Positions 1 to 6,293 of a stretch of DNA of 6,965 nt are shown one piece after another. The stretch is taken from the NCBI GenBank assembly GCA_038209155.1, contig JBBQYA010000118.1:1-6965 (forward strand). The letters are read 5' to 3'. This stretch comes from JBBQYA01 sp038209155 (GTDB lineage: Bacteria; Bacteroidota; Bacteroidia; Sphingobacteriales; Sphingobacteriaceae). Within the stretch, counting starts at the first letter, position 1. Every line of letters begins with the position of its first letter. The notes beneath the pieces were generated by a model. The model did not search any database. It was given only the letters and a program-made list of their open reading frames with translations, and had not been told where the DNA came from. The position numbers and the translations under genes were made by a program.

Positions 1-1
1 T

Positions 2-118
2 TCATTTACTGGAAATTATAATGAGAACATTGATTTAACAAATATGGCTCAAGGTCTTTATACGATCCAAATCCGATTAGGAGATGGAACTTATTCTGCT
101 CGAGTGATGGTTCAATAG
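2..118 (+). CDS. 3' end of a T9SS cargo protein (type A sorting domain), partial
   Basis: The frame is open from the window edge and ends at a TAG stop at 116-118, giving 38 residues. The fragment contains IDLTNMAQGLYTIQI followed by a short strand pair ending RVMVQ. This is the usual end of the T9SS type A sorting domain: an Asp-Leu-Ser/Thr segment, a GxY turn, then a basic or hydrophobic final strand. The same pattern closes the two complete cargo genes downstream (DLSKFAKGLYLVKF and DVSGFSKGLYMVEV). In this family the domain directs a protein with a Sec signal peptide through the outer membrane and is normally cleaved off. The functional part lies outside the window, so its activity cannot be stated. 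A strong terminator follows 20 bases after the stop. Confidence 0.85.
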   Translation, partial: SFTGNYNENIDLTNMAQGLYTIQIRLGDGTYSARVMVQ

Positions 119-138
119 GTTAGAATTTTTATTTTTTT

Positions 139-177
139 AAAAGGGAAAGTTTCGGAAGAGACTTTCCCTTTTTTGTT
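139..177 (+). terminator. Rho-independent terminator of the upstream cargo gene
   Basis: A perfect 12-bp stem, AAAAGGGAAAGT (139-150) paired with ACTTTCCCTTTT (161-172), has a 10-base loop and runs into a T-rich tail (169-180). It starts 20 bases after the stop at 118. The A-rich left arm could also make it work on the - strand. Confidence 0.9.
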
Positions 178-180
178 TTG

Positions 181-430
181 GGGGGATTGTTGGTTGGGAG
201 GAAGATTTTTAGCTGGGTAGAGAATAATAAATGGGATGAGATCCTTCGCTGCGCTCTGGATGACAGGGAAGTGAGACTCTTTAGCTGGGATGTTGGGTGA
301 TATTCTTCGCTGAAGCTCAGAAGAGGAAAGGGAGGGTTTTTTAGCTGGGTAGTGAATGAGAAATGGGGTGAGATTCTTCGTTGCACTCAGAAAAGGAAAG
401 GAAGGGTTTTTTAGCAGGGTAGTGAATGAG
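181..430 (+). repeat. Interspersed palindromic repeat cluster 1
   Basis: No gene is visible here. The stretch is built from the short element described for the array at 5469-5999. A GATCC...GGATG form (type A) lies at 238-265. A truncated relative begins at 273, exactly 35 bases on. A divergent copy begins near 299, and a GATTCT...AGAA form (type B) begins at 370, 71 bases further. The filler between elements is also repeated (GGGTTTTTTAGC and GGTAGTGAATGAGAAATGG, seen at 344-366 and 405-436). The minus-strand reading frame through it is a by-product of the repeat and has no coding features. Confidence 0.8.
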
Positions 431-610
431 AAATGGATACTATTAAAGAATCTGTATTAAATTGCTTTGCGATCTTTAACTATTTTTTCTTTGCGCTCAT
501 TGCGAAACCTTTGCGCTCATTGCGTTAAGAAAATTTTGGAGCTACGCCATTTGGTTAGGTGATATTCTACGATGGGTTATGGGTGAGAACCTTCACTGAA
601 GCTCAAAAAG
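421..610 (+). repeat. Long mosaic intergenic repeat, copy I
   Basis: This is one of three long relatives (others near 5261-5435 and 5980-6177). Shared landmarks in order are ATCTGTATTAAATTG (450-464), CGATCTTTAACTATTTTTTC (470-489), TTGCGCTCATTGCG (491-504), and a right part beginning TTAAGAAAATTTTGG (525-539) with GCTACGCCATTT. TTGCGCTCATTGCG occurs twice here, at 491-504 and 511-524, as a 20-base tandem duplication; copy II has one and copy III has a decayed pair. Copy I diverges after about 560 and ends with a degenerate palindromic element at 585-610 instead of the clean type A element that ends copies II and III. No protein-coding content is seen. Confidence 0.8.
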
Positions 611-658
611 ACAAAGGGTTGTTTTATAGTAAAATATCAAGAAAAAGACAAAGTGCAG

Positions 659-716
659 AAAAGTTTATTTTTGAATATTTTTTTGCGTAAAAATATTGAA
701 TCTTTGATAAACTTTT
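659..716. other. Nested AT-rich hairpin
   Basis: The outer arms AAAAGTTTAT (659-668) and ATAAACTTTT (707-716) pair over 10 bp. Inside them AATATTTTT (674-682) and AAAAATATT (689-697) pair over 9 bp around a TTGCGT loop. Two coaxial perfect stems in 58 bases are more than casual AT-richness suggests, but nothing shows that the region is transcribed. Confidence 0.4.
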
Positions 717-733
717 TATGATTTACTATTATT

Positions 734-779
734 AATTGGCAATTCTATTCTAGAAAGCCAATTTTCAATATTTTTTTTA
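734..779 (+). terminator. Possible orphan terminator: compound hairpin with T-rich tail
   Basis: AATTGGC (734-740) pairs with GCCAATT (757-763), and TTCTA (743-747) pairs with TAGAA (751-755) around a TTC loop, so only AA against A is unpaired between the stems. TTCAATATTTTTTTT follows (764-778). The shape suits a weak intrinsic terminator, yet there is no gene upstream for it to serve; the preceding gene already ends at the 139-177 terminator. It would make sense if 611-733 encodes a small RNA. It could also be a chance AT-rich hairpin. Confidence 0.35.
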
Positions 780-819
780 TAAGTAAAATTCGATGTTGTA
801 ACACCGATCGATAAAACAT

Positions 820-839
820 CCTTTAAACCTATTTAAAGG
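820..839. other. Short perfect hairpin in the leader region
   Basis: CCTTTAAA (820-827) and TTTAAAGG (832-839) form an 8-bp perfect stem with a CCTA loop. No T tract follows closely (CGTTTTAATC), so it is not a convincing terminator. It could be an operator or a chance palindrome, about 120 bases upstream of the promoter. Confidence 0.3.
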
Positions 840-958
840 CGTTTTAATCTATTCCTAAAAAGGTGAATATATTAAAAAATTACTTAAATAACTAATAATC
901 AATATTTTAAATTTTTATTTCCGTTTTTATCTATACAATTACTTAACGTAAAAATAAT

Positions 959-989
959 TTTGGATTGTAAAAATCATCTAGTACATTTA
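959..989 (+). promoter_or_regulatory. Bacteroidota-type promoter for the SBBP cargo gene
   Basis: A -33 box TTTG (959-962) is followed after 19 bases by TACATTTA (982-989). This matches the Bacteroidota primary sigma consensus (TTTG, about 19 bases, TA-n-n-TTTG) except for the last base. Transcription would begin near 995-998, leaving a 5' leader of about 25 bases before ATG 1023. The position supports ATG 1023 as the real start and argues against the TTG at 1097. Confidence 0.6.
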
Positions 990-1022
990 GCTTTTACTAA
1001 TCAAATCCAAAAAACAAAACAA

Positions 1023-3613
1023 ATGAAAACACAAAAAACACAAAAATCAATGGGGGGGGGGGTATTTTTACCTTAGTCCTCGCACTTGCAGTAGCGTTGT
1101 CTACTACATTATCTACTTATAGTTTAGCACAAAACCACTCCACAGGCTTTTTAGCCAATACTGGGCAGATGAAAAATATCGATGGAACGGTTAATAATAG
1201 CTTGCTTTTCACAGCTCAAATTCATGGAGCAAAAATTTATTTTACTAAAACAGGTATTAGTTATGTTTTATATAAACCTGCTGTTAACACTACTTTGCAA
1301 GAAGATTCTACTTACAGAATGGAAGTTTTATTTAAAAATGCAGGGTCAAATGTAATCTGTGTAGGTTCCAATCCAGAGCCTTCTTATAGTAATTATTTTA
1401 TTGGATTAATTGAAAAACGAAATATTACTGAATTTCAAAATATTACTTATTCAAACATTTGGTCAAACATTTCCTTAGTTGTTAGTCTAAATGAAACTGG
1501 GCTAAGTTATAAATATGTAATTGGTACTGGTGCTAATGCTTCTAATATTCAACTTGAATTTAAGGGTGGATATAGCTTTAGTTTTATTAATGGTAATATG
1601 ACTGCAATTTTGCCATTTAATAGGAATTTACAAATTTCAAAATTTTCAACAAATCAAAATGTAAACTCCATAACACCTTCAAGTATAATTTCTTCTTTTT
1701 CGGCCACCAAAATATGGTCAGTTAATGCTTTGGGCTTAAACATTGATTCTTCATATGAAATAAATCAAAATATTTTAAACTTTAACGCTGGATCCCAACA
1801 ACAAATAACTCCACCTGCAAATAACAATCAATGGGCTACTTATTATGGAGGTACTAGTAATGACGTAATTACAGATGTTTTTATTTCAGAATCTGATTTT
1901 ATTTATGTTTCAGGATATACTAATAGCTCTGATTTTCCTGATGATCCTTCTGGTACTGTCTATCCGTATCAAGGAAGCGATGACATATTCATTTCTAAAT
2001 TCAAACCAAATCGTGAGAGAATATTTTCTACTTATTTTGGGGGAAATGACGAGGATAGAGCACATAGTTTAGCAGTAAATAGTAGGGGAGAAATTTATTT
2101 TGCAGGTTTTACTAGAAGTGGCAACTATACCGTATTTCCAGGAAACACAAATGCTTATTTTAATAATCAATTGTCTCAATATAATACTAACGGAATTATA
2201 ACAAAATTATCAGGAGATGGACAATACAACTTATGGAGTACTTCTATAGGCTCAACAGGATATGATGAAGTAAATGCAATAACATTCGGAAGTGATGATA
2301 AACTTTATATTGTAGGTGAAACATCAAGCACAAACTTTCCTACTAAATCACAATCTGGGGGCTTTAACCAAACTTATAATCAATGTGTAAATACTCAAGG
2401 ATCTAAAAACGGTTTTATCTGTCGATTTAGTAATCGAGATTCTTTAGAATGGAGTACATATTTCGGCGGAAGAGGAGATGATTATTTTGAATCTTGTGTT
2501 GTTGATAAATTCAATAATTTAATAATTCTTGGAAATTCAAATAGTTCTGATGTAAATGGAAACTGTGGAATTTATGTTGCTCCAATGCCAATTTGCGGAA
2601 ATAGAAAAATTAATCCTTCATATACTCAGCTTTATTCTGGTACTGCTCAAAATACCTATGCTGATCAATACATAGCAAAATTTAATCCTCAAGCACAAAT
2701 AACATGGGCGACTTTCTATGGAGGACCAGGTGGTGAATTTAATGAGTTACACTCTTCTAATACTTTAATGACTGATGCTGCTGGAGATATTTATATTACT
2801 GGGCAAACTACTGGTGGTTTACCCATGCCAAATTTTGGTAATAATCAGACAATATTTGGAGGAGGATACGATGCTTATTTAGTTCGATTTGATAATCTTG
2901 GTATTAGAAAGTGGTCAACTTATTTAGGAGGTAATTCATTCGATAGGGGAACAGCAATTGTAAAGGGTATAAATCAAACTTATATGGTTGTTGGATCTAC
3001 GTCAAGTTTGAATTTTCCTAAAGTAAACCAAATTGGTACTTATTACAGTGCTTCTTTAAATAGCACAGATGGTTTTTTAACTATTTATTCTAATACAAAT
3101 ACAATGCTTCACAGCACAAATATTGGTGGTTTAAACGACGACCATATTTATTCTATAAGTTCTTCAAATGAAGGTCAAAAAGTAGTTTTAGGAGGAATGT
3201 CTAGTGGGTCTAATTTTCCAGTTAGAGATTTTTCAACTTCAAATACGCTTGATTATTTTGACCCTTCGTTTAATCAATTTTCCGATGGATTTATTATGAA
3301 TTTAGTATATCCAAATCCATGTTCAACTAATCCTATAACTTGTCGAACTGCTGGAATAATTTTTAATAAAAATAATTATTTTAATATTTACCCTAATCCA
3401 AGCAATGGTATTATTATGATTGAATTAAAAGATATTAATGCTGTAAATGAAATTAATGTTTTCGATCAACAAGGAAAATTGATTTTTACAAAAAATAATT
3501 TAATAAATAATGAATTATTAACAATTGATTTGTCCAAATTTGCTAAAGGATTATATTTAGTTAAATTTAATTCTGATTTAGGAATTAAAACTCAAAAAAT
3601 TATCCTTCAATAA
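1023..3613 (+). CDS. T9SS-secreted SBBP beta-propeller protein with DUF7948-like domain; start out of frame at a poly-G tract
   Basis: The uninterrupted frame is 1097-3613 (838 residues from a TTG), but this is probably not the true start. ATG 1023 encodes MKTQKTQKSMGGG and then meets an 11-G run (1052-1062). After the run, the frame of the main body encodes a signal-peptide core, IFTLVLALAVALST, with probable cleavage near YSLAQ. As written, ATG 1023 reads into a stop at 1074-1076. Nine or twelve Gs would join the parts into 862-863 residues. Numbering from the TTG: residues 17-230 resemble the N-terminal DUF7948 domain that often precedes SBBP repeats (FLANTGQ, then AKIYFTKTGISYVLYK). Seven propeller units start at WATYYGG 246, STYFGG 311, WSTSIGS 380, WSTYFGG 452, WATFYGG 537, WSTYLGG 606 and STNIGG 673, each with a later ITGQT- or VGSTS-like strand and often NFP. 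Residues 762-838 are a type A sorting domain (NIYPNPSNG to KGLYLVKF). A secreted or surface-anchored role is inferred; the ligand is unknown. There is no Shine-Dalgarno sequence. Confidence 0.85.
1052..1062 (+). repeat. 11-G homopolymer tract within the signal-peptide coding region
   Basis: Eleven consecutive Gs begin at the third base of an in-frame ATG (1050-1052) and lie directly before the hydrophobic core of the signal peptide. In such AT-rich DNA a run of this length is exceptional. With 11 Gs the frame from ATG 1023 ends after 17 codons; with 10 Gs it ends within about 35 codons; with 9 or 12 it opens into the whole protein. The tract would therefore act as an on/off switch if its length varies. 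Confidence 0.9.
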
Positions 3614-3621
3614 TTTTATTG

Positions 3622-3659
3622 AAAATCAGAGTTTAGTTTAGGTAAACGCTGATTTTTTT
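3622..3659 (+). terminator. Rho-independent terminator of the SBBP cargo gene
   Basis: AAAATCAG (3622-3629) pairs with CTGATTTT (3649-3656). After one A/G mismatch GTTTA (3631-3635) pairs with TAAAC (3643-3647) around a 7-base loop. The right arm runs into seven Ts (3653-3659). It begins 9 bases after the stop at 3613 and ends 12 bases before the next ATG, so it must either be leaky or be followed very closely by the next start of transcription. Confidence 0.8.
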
Positions 3660-3671
3660 AATCATAAAACT

Positions 3672-5075
3672 ATGAAAAAAATCATATTTATCATTCTTTA
3701 TTGTTCTTTCTTTAATTTCAATTCTTATCCACAGAACATAAGTATTCAAAGCCTTGGCTCAGGTGTAGATTTATTACCAACTTTCCAAAGAGGTTTTGTA
3801 AAACAATTATATACCGATACAATCGACAATGTTTTATATGCAACTGGAAATTTTATTTCTATTGGAGGCAAAAAGTGCTATGGAATTGCTAAATGGGATG
3901 GTCAAACTTGGGATTCTTTAGGCTCAGGAATTAAAGAATTTGACTTTTTTGATGGAATACAAAATGTAAATGATGTTGTACGCTATAAAAATGAAATTTA
4001 TATATGCGGAGCATTTTTGAAATGTGGCAGAAAAAACATTATCGGTATAGCTAGATGGAATGGAACGGAATGGAATAATGTAGGAGGTTTGTTAAACTAT
4101 GCAAGTATTGGCAATTTGCCAAGTGGAGCTAAAATGGAAGTGTACAATAATGAATTATATTTTATTGGTTCCTTTACTTCTATCGGAAATGTAAATAGTA
4201 ATGGTATTGCGAAATGGAATGGTAACAACTGGACAGATTTAAGCCAAAACTTTCCTTCAAATTGTGATTTGTTTATATCTAGAAGCATAATTCATTTTAA
4301 TGGAGATTTACATATTGCTGGAAATATAAACTGCTCTACAGGTGCAGAAGAGAGATTGTTGAAGAAAGTTGGAAATCAATGGATAAATGTTGGGCCTGGT
4401 TTTGAAGGAGATTGTTGGATTAATAAGCTAACCATCTTTCAAAATAATTTGTACATCGGTGGATATTTTTTTACACAATCAGGTAACGTAGATAATAGTT
4501 TGGCATATACAGATGGCATAAGTTATTTTCCAACTTCTGGTGGAGTACTTCCGTCAAACTTATATAATATGTTTGATTATAATAATGAACTCTACGTTGG
4601 AGGGCAAATAAACTTTGCAGGTTTTCAGCCTGTAAATCGTATAGCTAAATGGGATGGTGTTCAGTGGATCAATACTGGTTTAAGCATAGAAAATCCACAA
4701 ACAGTAAATGGTTTATTAGGTTCTTTTGCAGAATACAACGGTAAATTAGTTGTGGGAGGTCAATTCACTTCTATAAATGGTACAACTGTTTACAACATCG
4801 CAAGTGTAGATTTCACCTCTGGTATTCCAAATCAAAAACCCAATTCTATTTTTAGAATATATCCAAATCCAACCAATACTACTTTTACTGTGCAAGCAAA
4901 AGACTTGGCTCAACTAAAAAGTATTCAAGTTTTTAATGCTTTAGGTCAATTGGTTTATACTCAAAGAGCAGAAATAGAAAACACAATTGATGTTTCTGGT
5001 TTTAGTAAAGGTTTGTATATGGTAGAAGTAAGAACTGATAAAGGAGTGGCAAGAGAGAAATTAATGGTGGAGTAG
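3672..5075 (+). CDS. T9SS-secreted seven-repeat predicted propeller protein, function unknown
   Basis: The product has 467 residues. Residues 1-20 are a Sec signal peptide: MKKIIF, a hydrophobic run, then NSYPQ with cleavage near 20-21. Residues about 55-384 hold seven repeats, roughly 50 apart, with the pattern LYxxGxF...IAKWdG..W..lG. They start near 55, 109, 162, 213, 260, 307 and 359. Repeats 1, 2, 3 and 6 keep the core best (GIAKWDGQTW, GIARWNGTEW, GIAKWNGNNW, RIAKWDGVQW), while 4, 5 and 7 are degenerate. The pattern resembles the Rax2/Kelch-like propeller repeats common in Bacteroidota secreted proteins, so a seven-bladed propeller is inferred. Residues 395-467 are a type A sorting domain (RIYPNPTNTTF through GFSKGLYMVEV to EKLMVE). 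The gene lies 58 bases after the SBBP gene with a terminator between them, and no convincing separate promoter was found. No catalytic motif is seen; a binding or structural surface role is the likeliest guess. Confidence 0.9.
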   Translation: MKKIIFIILYCSFFNFNSYPQNISIQSLGSGVDLLPTFQRGFVKQLYTDTIDNVLYATGNFISIGGKKCYGIAKWDGQTWDSLGSGIKEFDFFDGIQNVNDVVRYKNEIYICGAFLKCGRKNIIGIARWNGTEWNNVGGLLNYASIGNLPSGAKMEVYNNELYFIGSFTSIGNVNSNGIAKWNGNNWTDLSQNFPSNCDLFISRSIIHFNGDLHIAGNINCSTGAEERLLKKVGNQWINVGPGFEGDCWINKLTIFQNNLYIGGYFFTQSGNVDNSLAYTDGISYFPTSGGVLPSNLYNMFDYNNELYVGGQINFAGFQPVNRIAKWDGVQWINTGLSIENPQTVNGLLGSFAEYNGKLVVGGQFTSINGTTVYNIASVDFTSGIPNQKPNSIFRIYPNPTNTTFTVQAKDLAQLKSIQVFNALGQLVYTQRAEIENTIDVSGFSKGLYMVEVRTDKGVAREKLMVE

Positions 5076-5092
5076 GTTTTAGAATTTTTATT

Positions 5093-5130
5093 AACCCGCT
5101 TGGTTTTTTGTAGATCAAGCGGGTTTTTTA
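5093..5130 (+). terminator. Rho-independent terminator of the second cargo gene
   Basis: AACCCGCTTG (5093-5102) pairs perfectly with CAAGCGGGTT (5116-5125) over 10 bp, with a 13-base loop and a run of Ts at 5124-5129. It begins 17 bases after the stop at 5075. Confidence 0.9.
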
Positions 5131-5138
5131 TTTGACTT

Positions 5139-5260
5139 TGCTTTAAGAAAATTTGGGGCTTCGCTATGTAATTGGATGAGATCCTTCGCTGAGTTCTGGA
5201 TGACATAGAAGTGAGATTCTTCGTTGCATTCAGAAAGAGGAGGGTTTTTTAGTTGGGTTG
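5139..5260 (+). repeat. Partial mosaic repeat: right half plus type A and B palindromes
   Basis: From about 5139 the sequence matches only the right half of the long mosaic repeat (TTAAGAAAATTTGGGGCTTC at 5143-5162, then ATTGGATGAGATCC). It ends in a type A palindromic element at 5178-5205, followed 35 bases later by a type B element at 5213. It starts almost directly after the terminator at 5093-5130. The minus-strand frame across it has no support as a gene. Confidence 0.75.
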
Positions 5261-5435
5261 AGAATGAGAAATTTATGCTATTTAACTAATCTGTATTAAA
5301 TTGCTTTTCGATCTTTAACTATTTTTTCTTTGCGCTCATTGCGTTTATTTTTTAAGCCTTGAGACTCATCCTAAAAAAAATCTTTGGGCTTCGCCATTTT
5401 GTTGGATGAGATCCTTCGCTGCGCTCTGGATGACA
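5261..5435 (+). repeat. Long mosaic intergenic repeat, copy II
   Basis: It runs from GAGAATGAGAAAT through ATCTGTATTAAATTG (5289-5303), CGATCTTTAACT and one TTGCGCTCATTGCG to the right half and a clean type A element (5408-5435). CTCATCC (5365-5371) and GGATGAG (5404-5410) form a 7-bp inverted repeat that encloses the module GGGCTTCGCCATTTTGTT. This pair is conserved in copy III but not in copy I. Confidence 0.8.
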
Positions 5436-5468
5436 GGGAGGATTAGATTCTTCGTTGGGATATTGGGT

Positions 5469-5999
5469 GAGATTCTTCGTTGCACTCAGAAAGACAAAGG
5501 AAGGGTTTCTCAGCTAGGTAGAAAATGATAAAAGGGGATGAGATTCTTAGCTGTGCTCTGGTTGACAAAGAAGTGAGATTCTTCGTTGAACTCAGAAAAG
5601 CAAAGGAAGGGTTTTTTAGCTGAGTAGAGAATTATAAATGGGGTGAGATTCTTAGTTGCACTCAGAAAGACAAAGGAAGGGTTTCTCAGCCAAGTAGAAA
5701 ATGATAAAAGGGGATGAGATTCTTAGCTGAGCTCTGGATGACACGAAAGGGTGTGAGATTCTTCGTTGCATTCAGAAAGACAAAGGAAGGGTTTCTCAGC
5801 CAGGTAGAGAATGAGAAAAGGGTGAGATTCTTCGTTGCACTCAGAAAAGCAAAGGAAGGGTTTTTTTAGCTGGGTAGTGAATGACAAATTGGGTGAGATT
5901 CTTCGTTGCGCTCTGGATGACAAAGAAGTGAGATTCTTTGTTTCACTCAGAAAGACAAAGGAAGGGTTTCTCAGTTGGGTAGAGAATGGCAAAGAGGAT
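5469..5999 (+). repeat. Three tandem ~176-bp units built from alternating palindromic elements
   Basis: The units begin at 5469, 5645 and 5824 (lengths 176, 179 and about 176). Each contains a type B element (GATTCTTCGTTGCACTCAGA core), a filler with AAAGGAAGGGTTTCTCAGC and GTAGAAAATGATAAAAGG, a mixed element ending CTCTGGATGACA or similar (5540, 5716, 5895), a linker of 7-11 bases, and a second type B element (5575, 5755, 5930) with its own filler. Element spacings are 71, 35, 70, 71, 39, 69, 71 and 35. The spacers are as repetitive as the elements, so this is not a CRISPR array. No coding or RNA gene is recognised; the minus-strand frame through it is a by-product of the repeats. Confidence 0.8.
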
Positions 6000-6177
6000 A
6001 TTATTTAACGAATTTGCATTAAATGACTTAGCAATCTTTAACTATTTTTTCTTGCGCTCTTGGCGAATCCTTTGCGCTCATTGCGTTTATTTTTTACGCC
6101 TTGAGACTCATCCTAAAAAAAATCTTGGGGCTTCGCCATTTTGTTGGATGAGATCCTTCGCTGCGCTCTGGATGACA
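5980..6177 (+). repeat. Long mosaic intergenic repeat, copy III
   Basis: It starts after the last type B element (GAGAATGGCAAAGAGGATAT) and continues with AATCTTTAACTATTTTTTCT, a decayed pair of TTGCGCTCATTGCG units, CCTTGAGACTCATCC, GGGGCTTCGCCATTTTGTT and a clean type A element (6150-6177). It is very close to copy II over the right half. The plus-strand frame across it ends in a peptide seen only because the repeat lacks stops, and is not called as a gene. The 116 bases from 6178 to 6293 hold only a decayed type B remnant (6184-6197) and AT-rich leader, with no convincing promoter match. Confidence 0.8.
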
Positions 6178-6293
6178 TAGTAAGTTGAGTTCAGAAAATC
6201 AGTTGTTTTTTTAACCAAATCACGCAGAAAAAAAGAATATTAATTATAGATTGGTAATTATTAATAAATTCGTTTTTCTAAACATACAAAAGC

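Larger units (their letters stand above)
611..956. other. AT-rich non-coding leader region with several hairpins
   Basis: No open frame or recognised RNA family is seen. The region is strikingly AT-rich compared with the repeats before it. It holds a nested hairpin at 659-716, a second hairpin at 734-763 and a third at 820-839, listed separately. ATTACTTAA occurs twice, at 879-887 and 938-946, 59 bases apart, the second about 12 bases before the -33 box of the next gene. It may be a leader, a small-RNA locus or simply AT-rich spacer. Confidence 0.5.

Noticed and set aside
129..386. Minus-strand open frame of 85 codons
   Set aside because: It runs through the terminator and the palindromic repeats. 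Its peptide repeats RAQRRIS-type strings, which are simply the translated repeat element; it lacks a domain, a start context and a plausible composition.
938..946. ATTACTTAA repeated at 879-887 and 938-946 as an operator pair
   Set aside because: It is only nine AT-rich bases, with no symmetry and a 59-base separation that gives no clear helical argument; chance occurrence is likely.
1097..1099. TTG as the true start of the SBBP cargo gene
   Set aside because: It falls inside the signal peptide, after its hydrophobic core, and would yield a cargo protein with a T9SS sorting domain but no export signal. The promoter and the A-rich leader instead point to ATG 1023.
1875..2072. Overlapping plus-strand frame inside the SBBP gene, and minus-strand frames at 4097-4288, 6339-6533 and 6530-6715
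   Set aside because: Each lies wholly inside a well-supported gene in another frame or strand and shows no domain or signal; they are shadow frames.
5723..5992. Minus-strand open frame of 89 codons in the tandem repeat array
   Set aside because: Its peptide is the same repeat read on the other strand (SECNEESH and RAQRRIS strings). The openness follows from the stop-free repeat unit. Frames at 4961-5206 (-) and 5986-6180 (+) are rejected for the same reason.
5469..5999. CRISPR array
   Set aside because: Regularly spaced short palindromic repeats are present, but the intervening sequences are themselves repeated (AAAGGAAGGGTTTCTCAGC and similar), spacings alternate between 35 and 70, and no cas genes are in the window.
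6240..6275. Promoter for the oxygenase gene
   Set aside because: TAGATTGG and TAAATTCG loosely resemble the -7 box, but neither has a TTTG about 19 bases upstream. In AT-rich DNA such partial matches are expected, so I did not call one.
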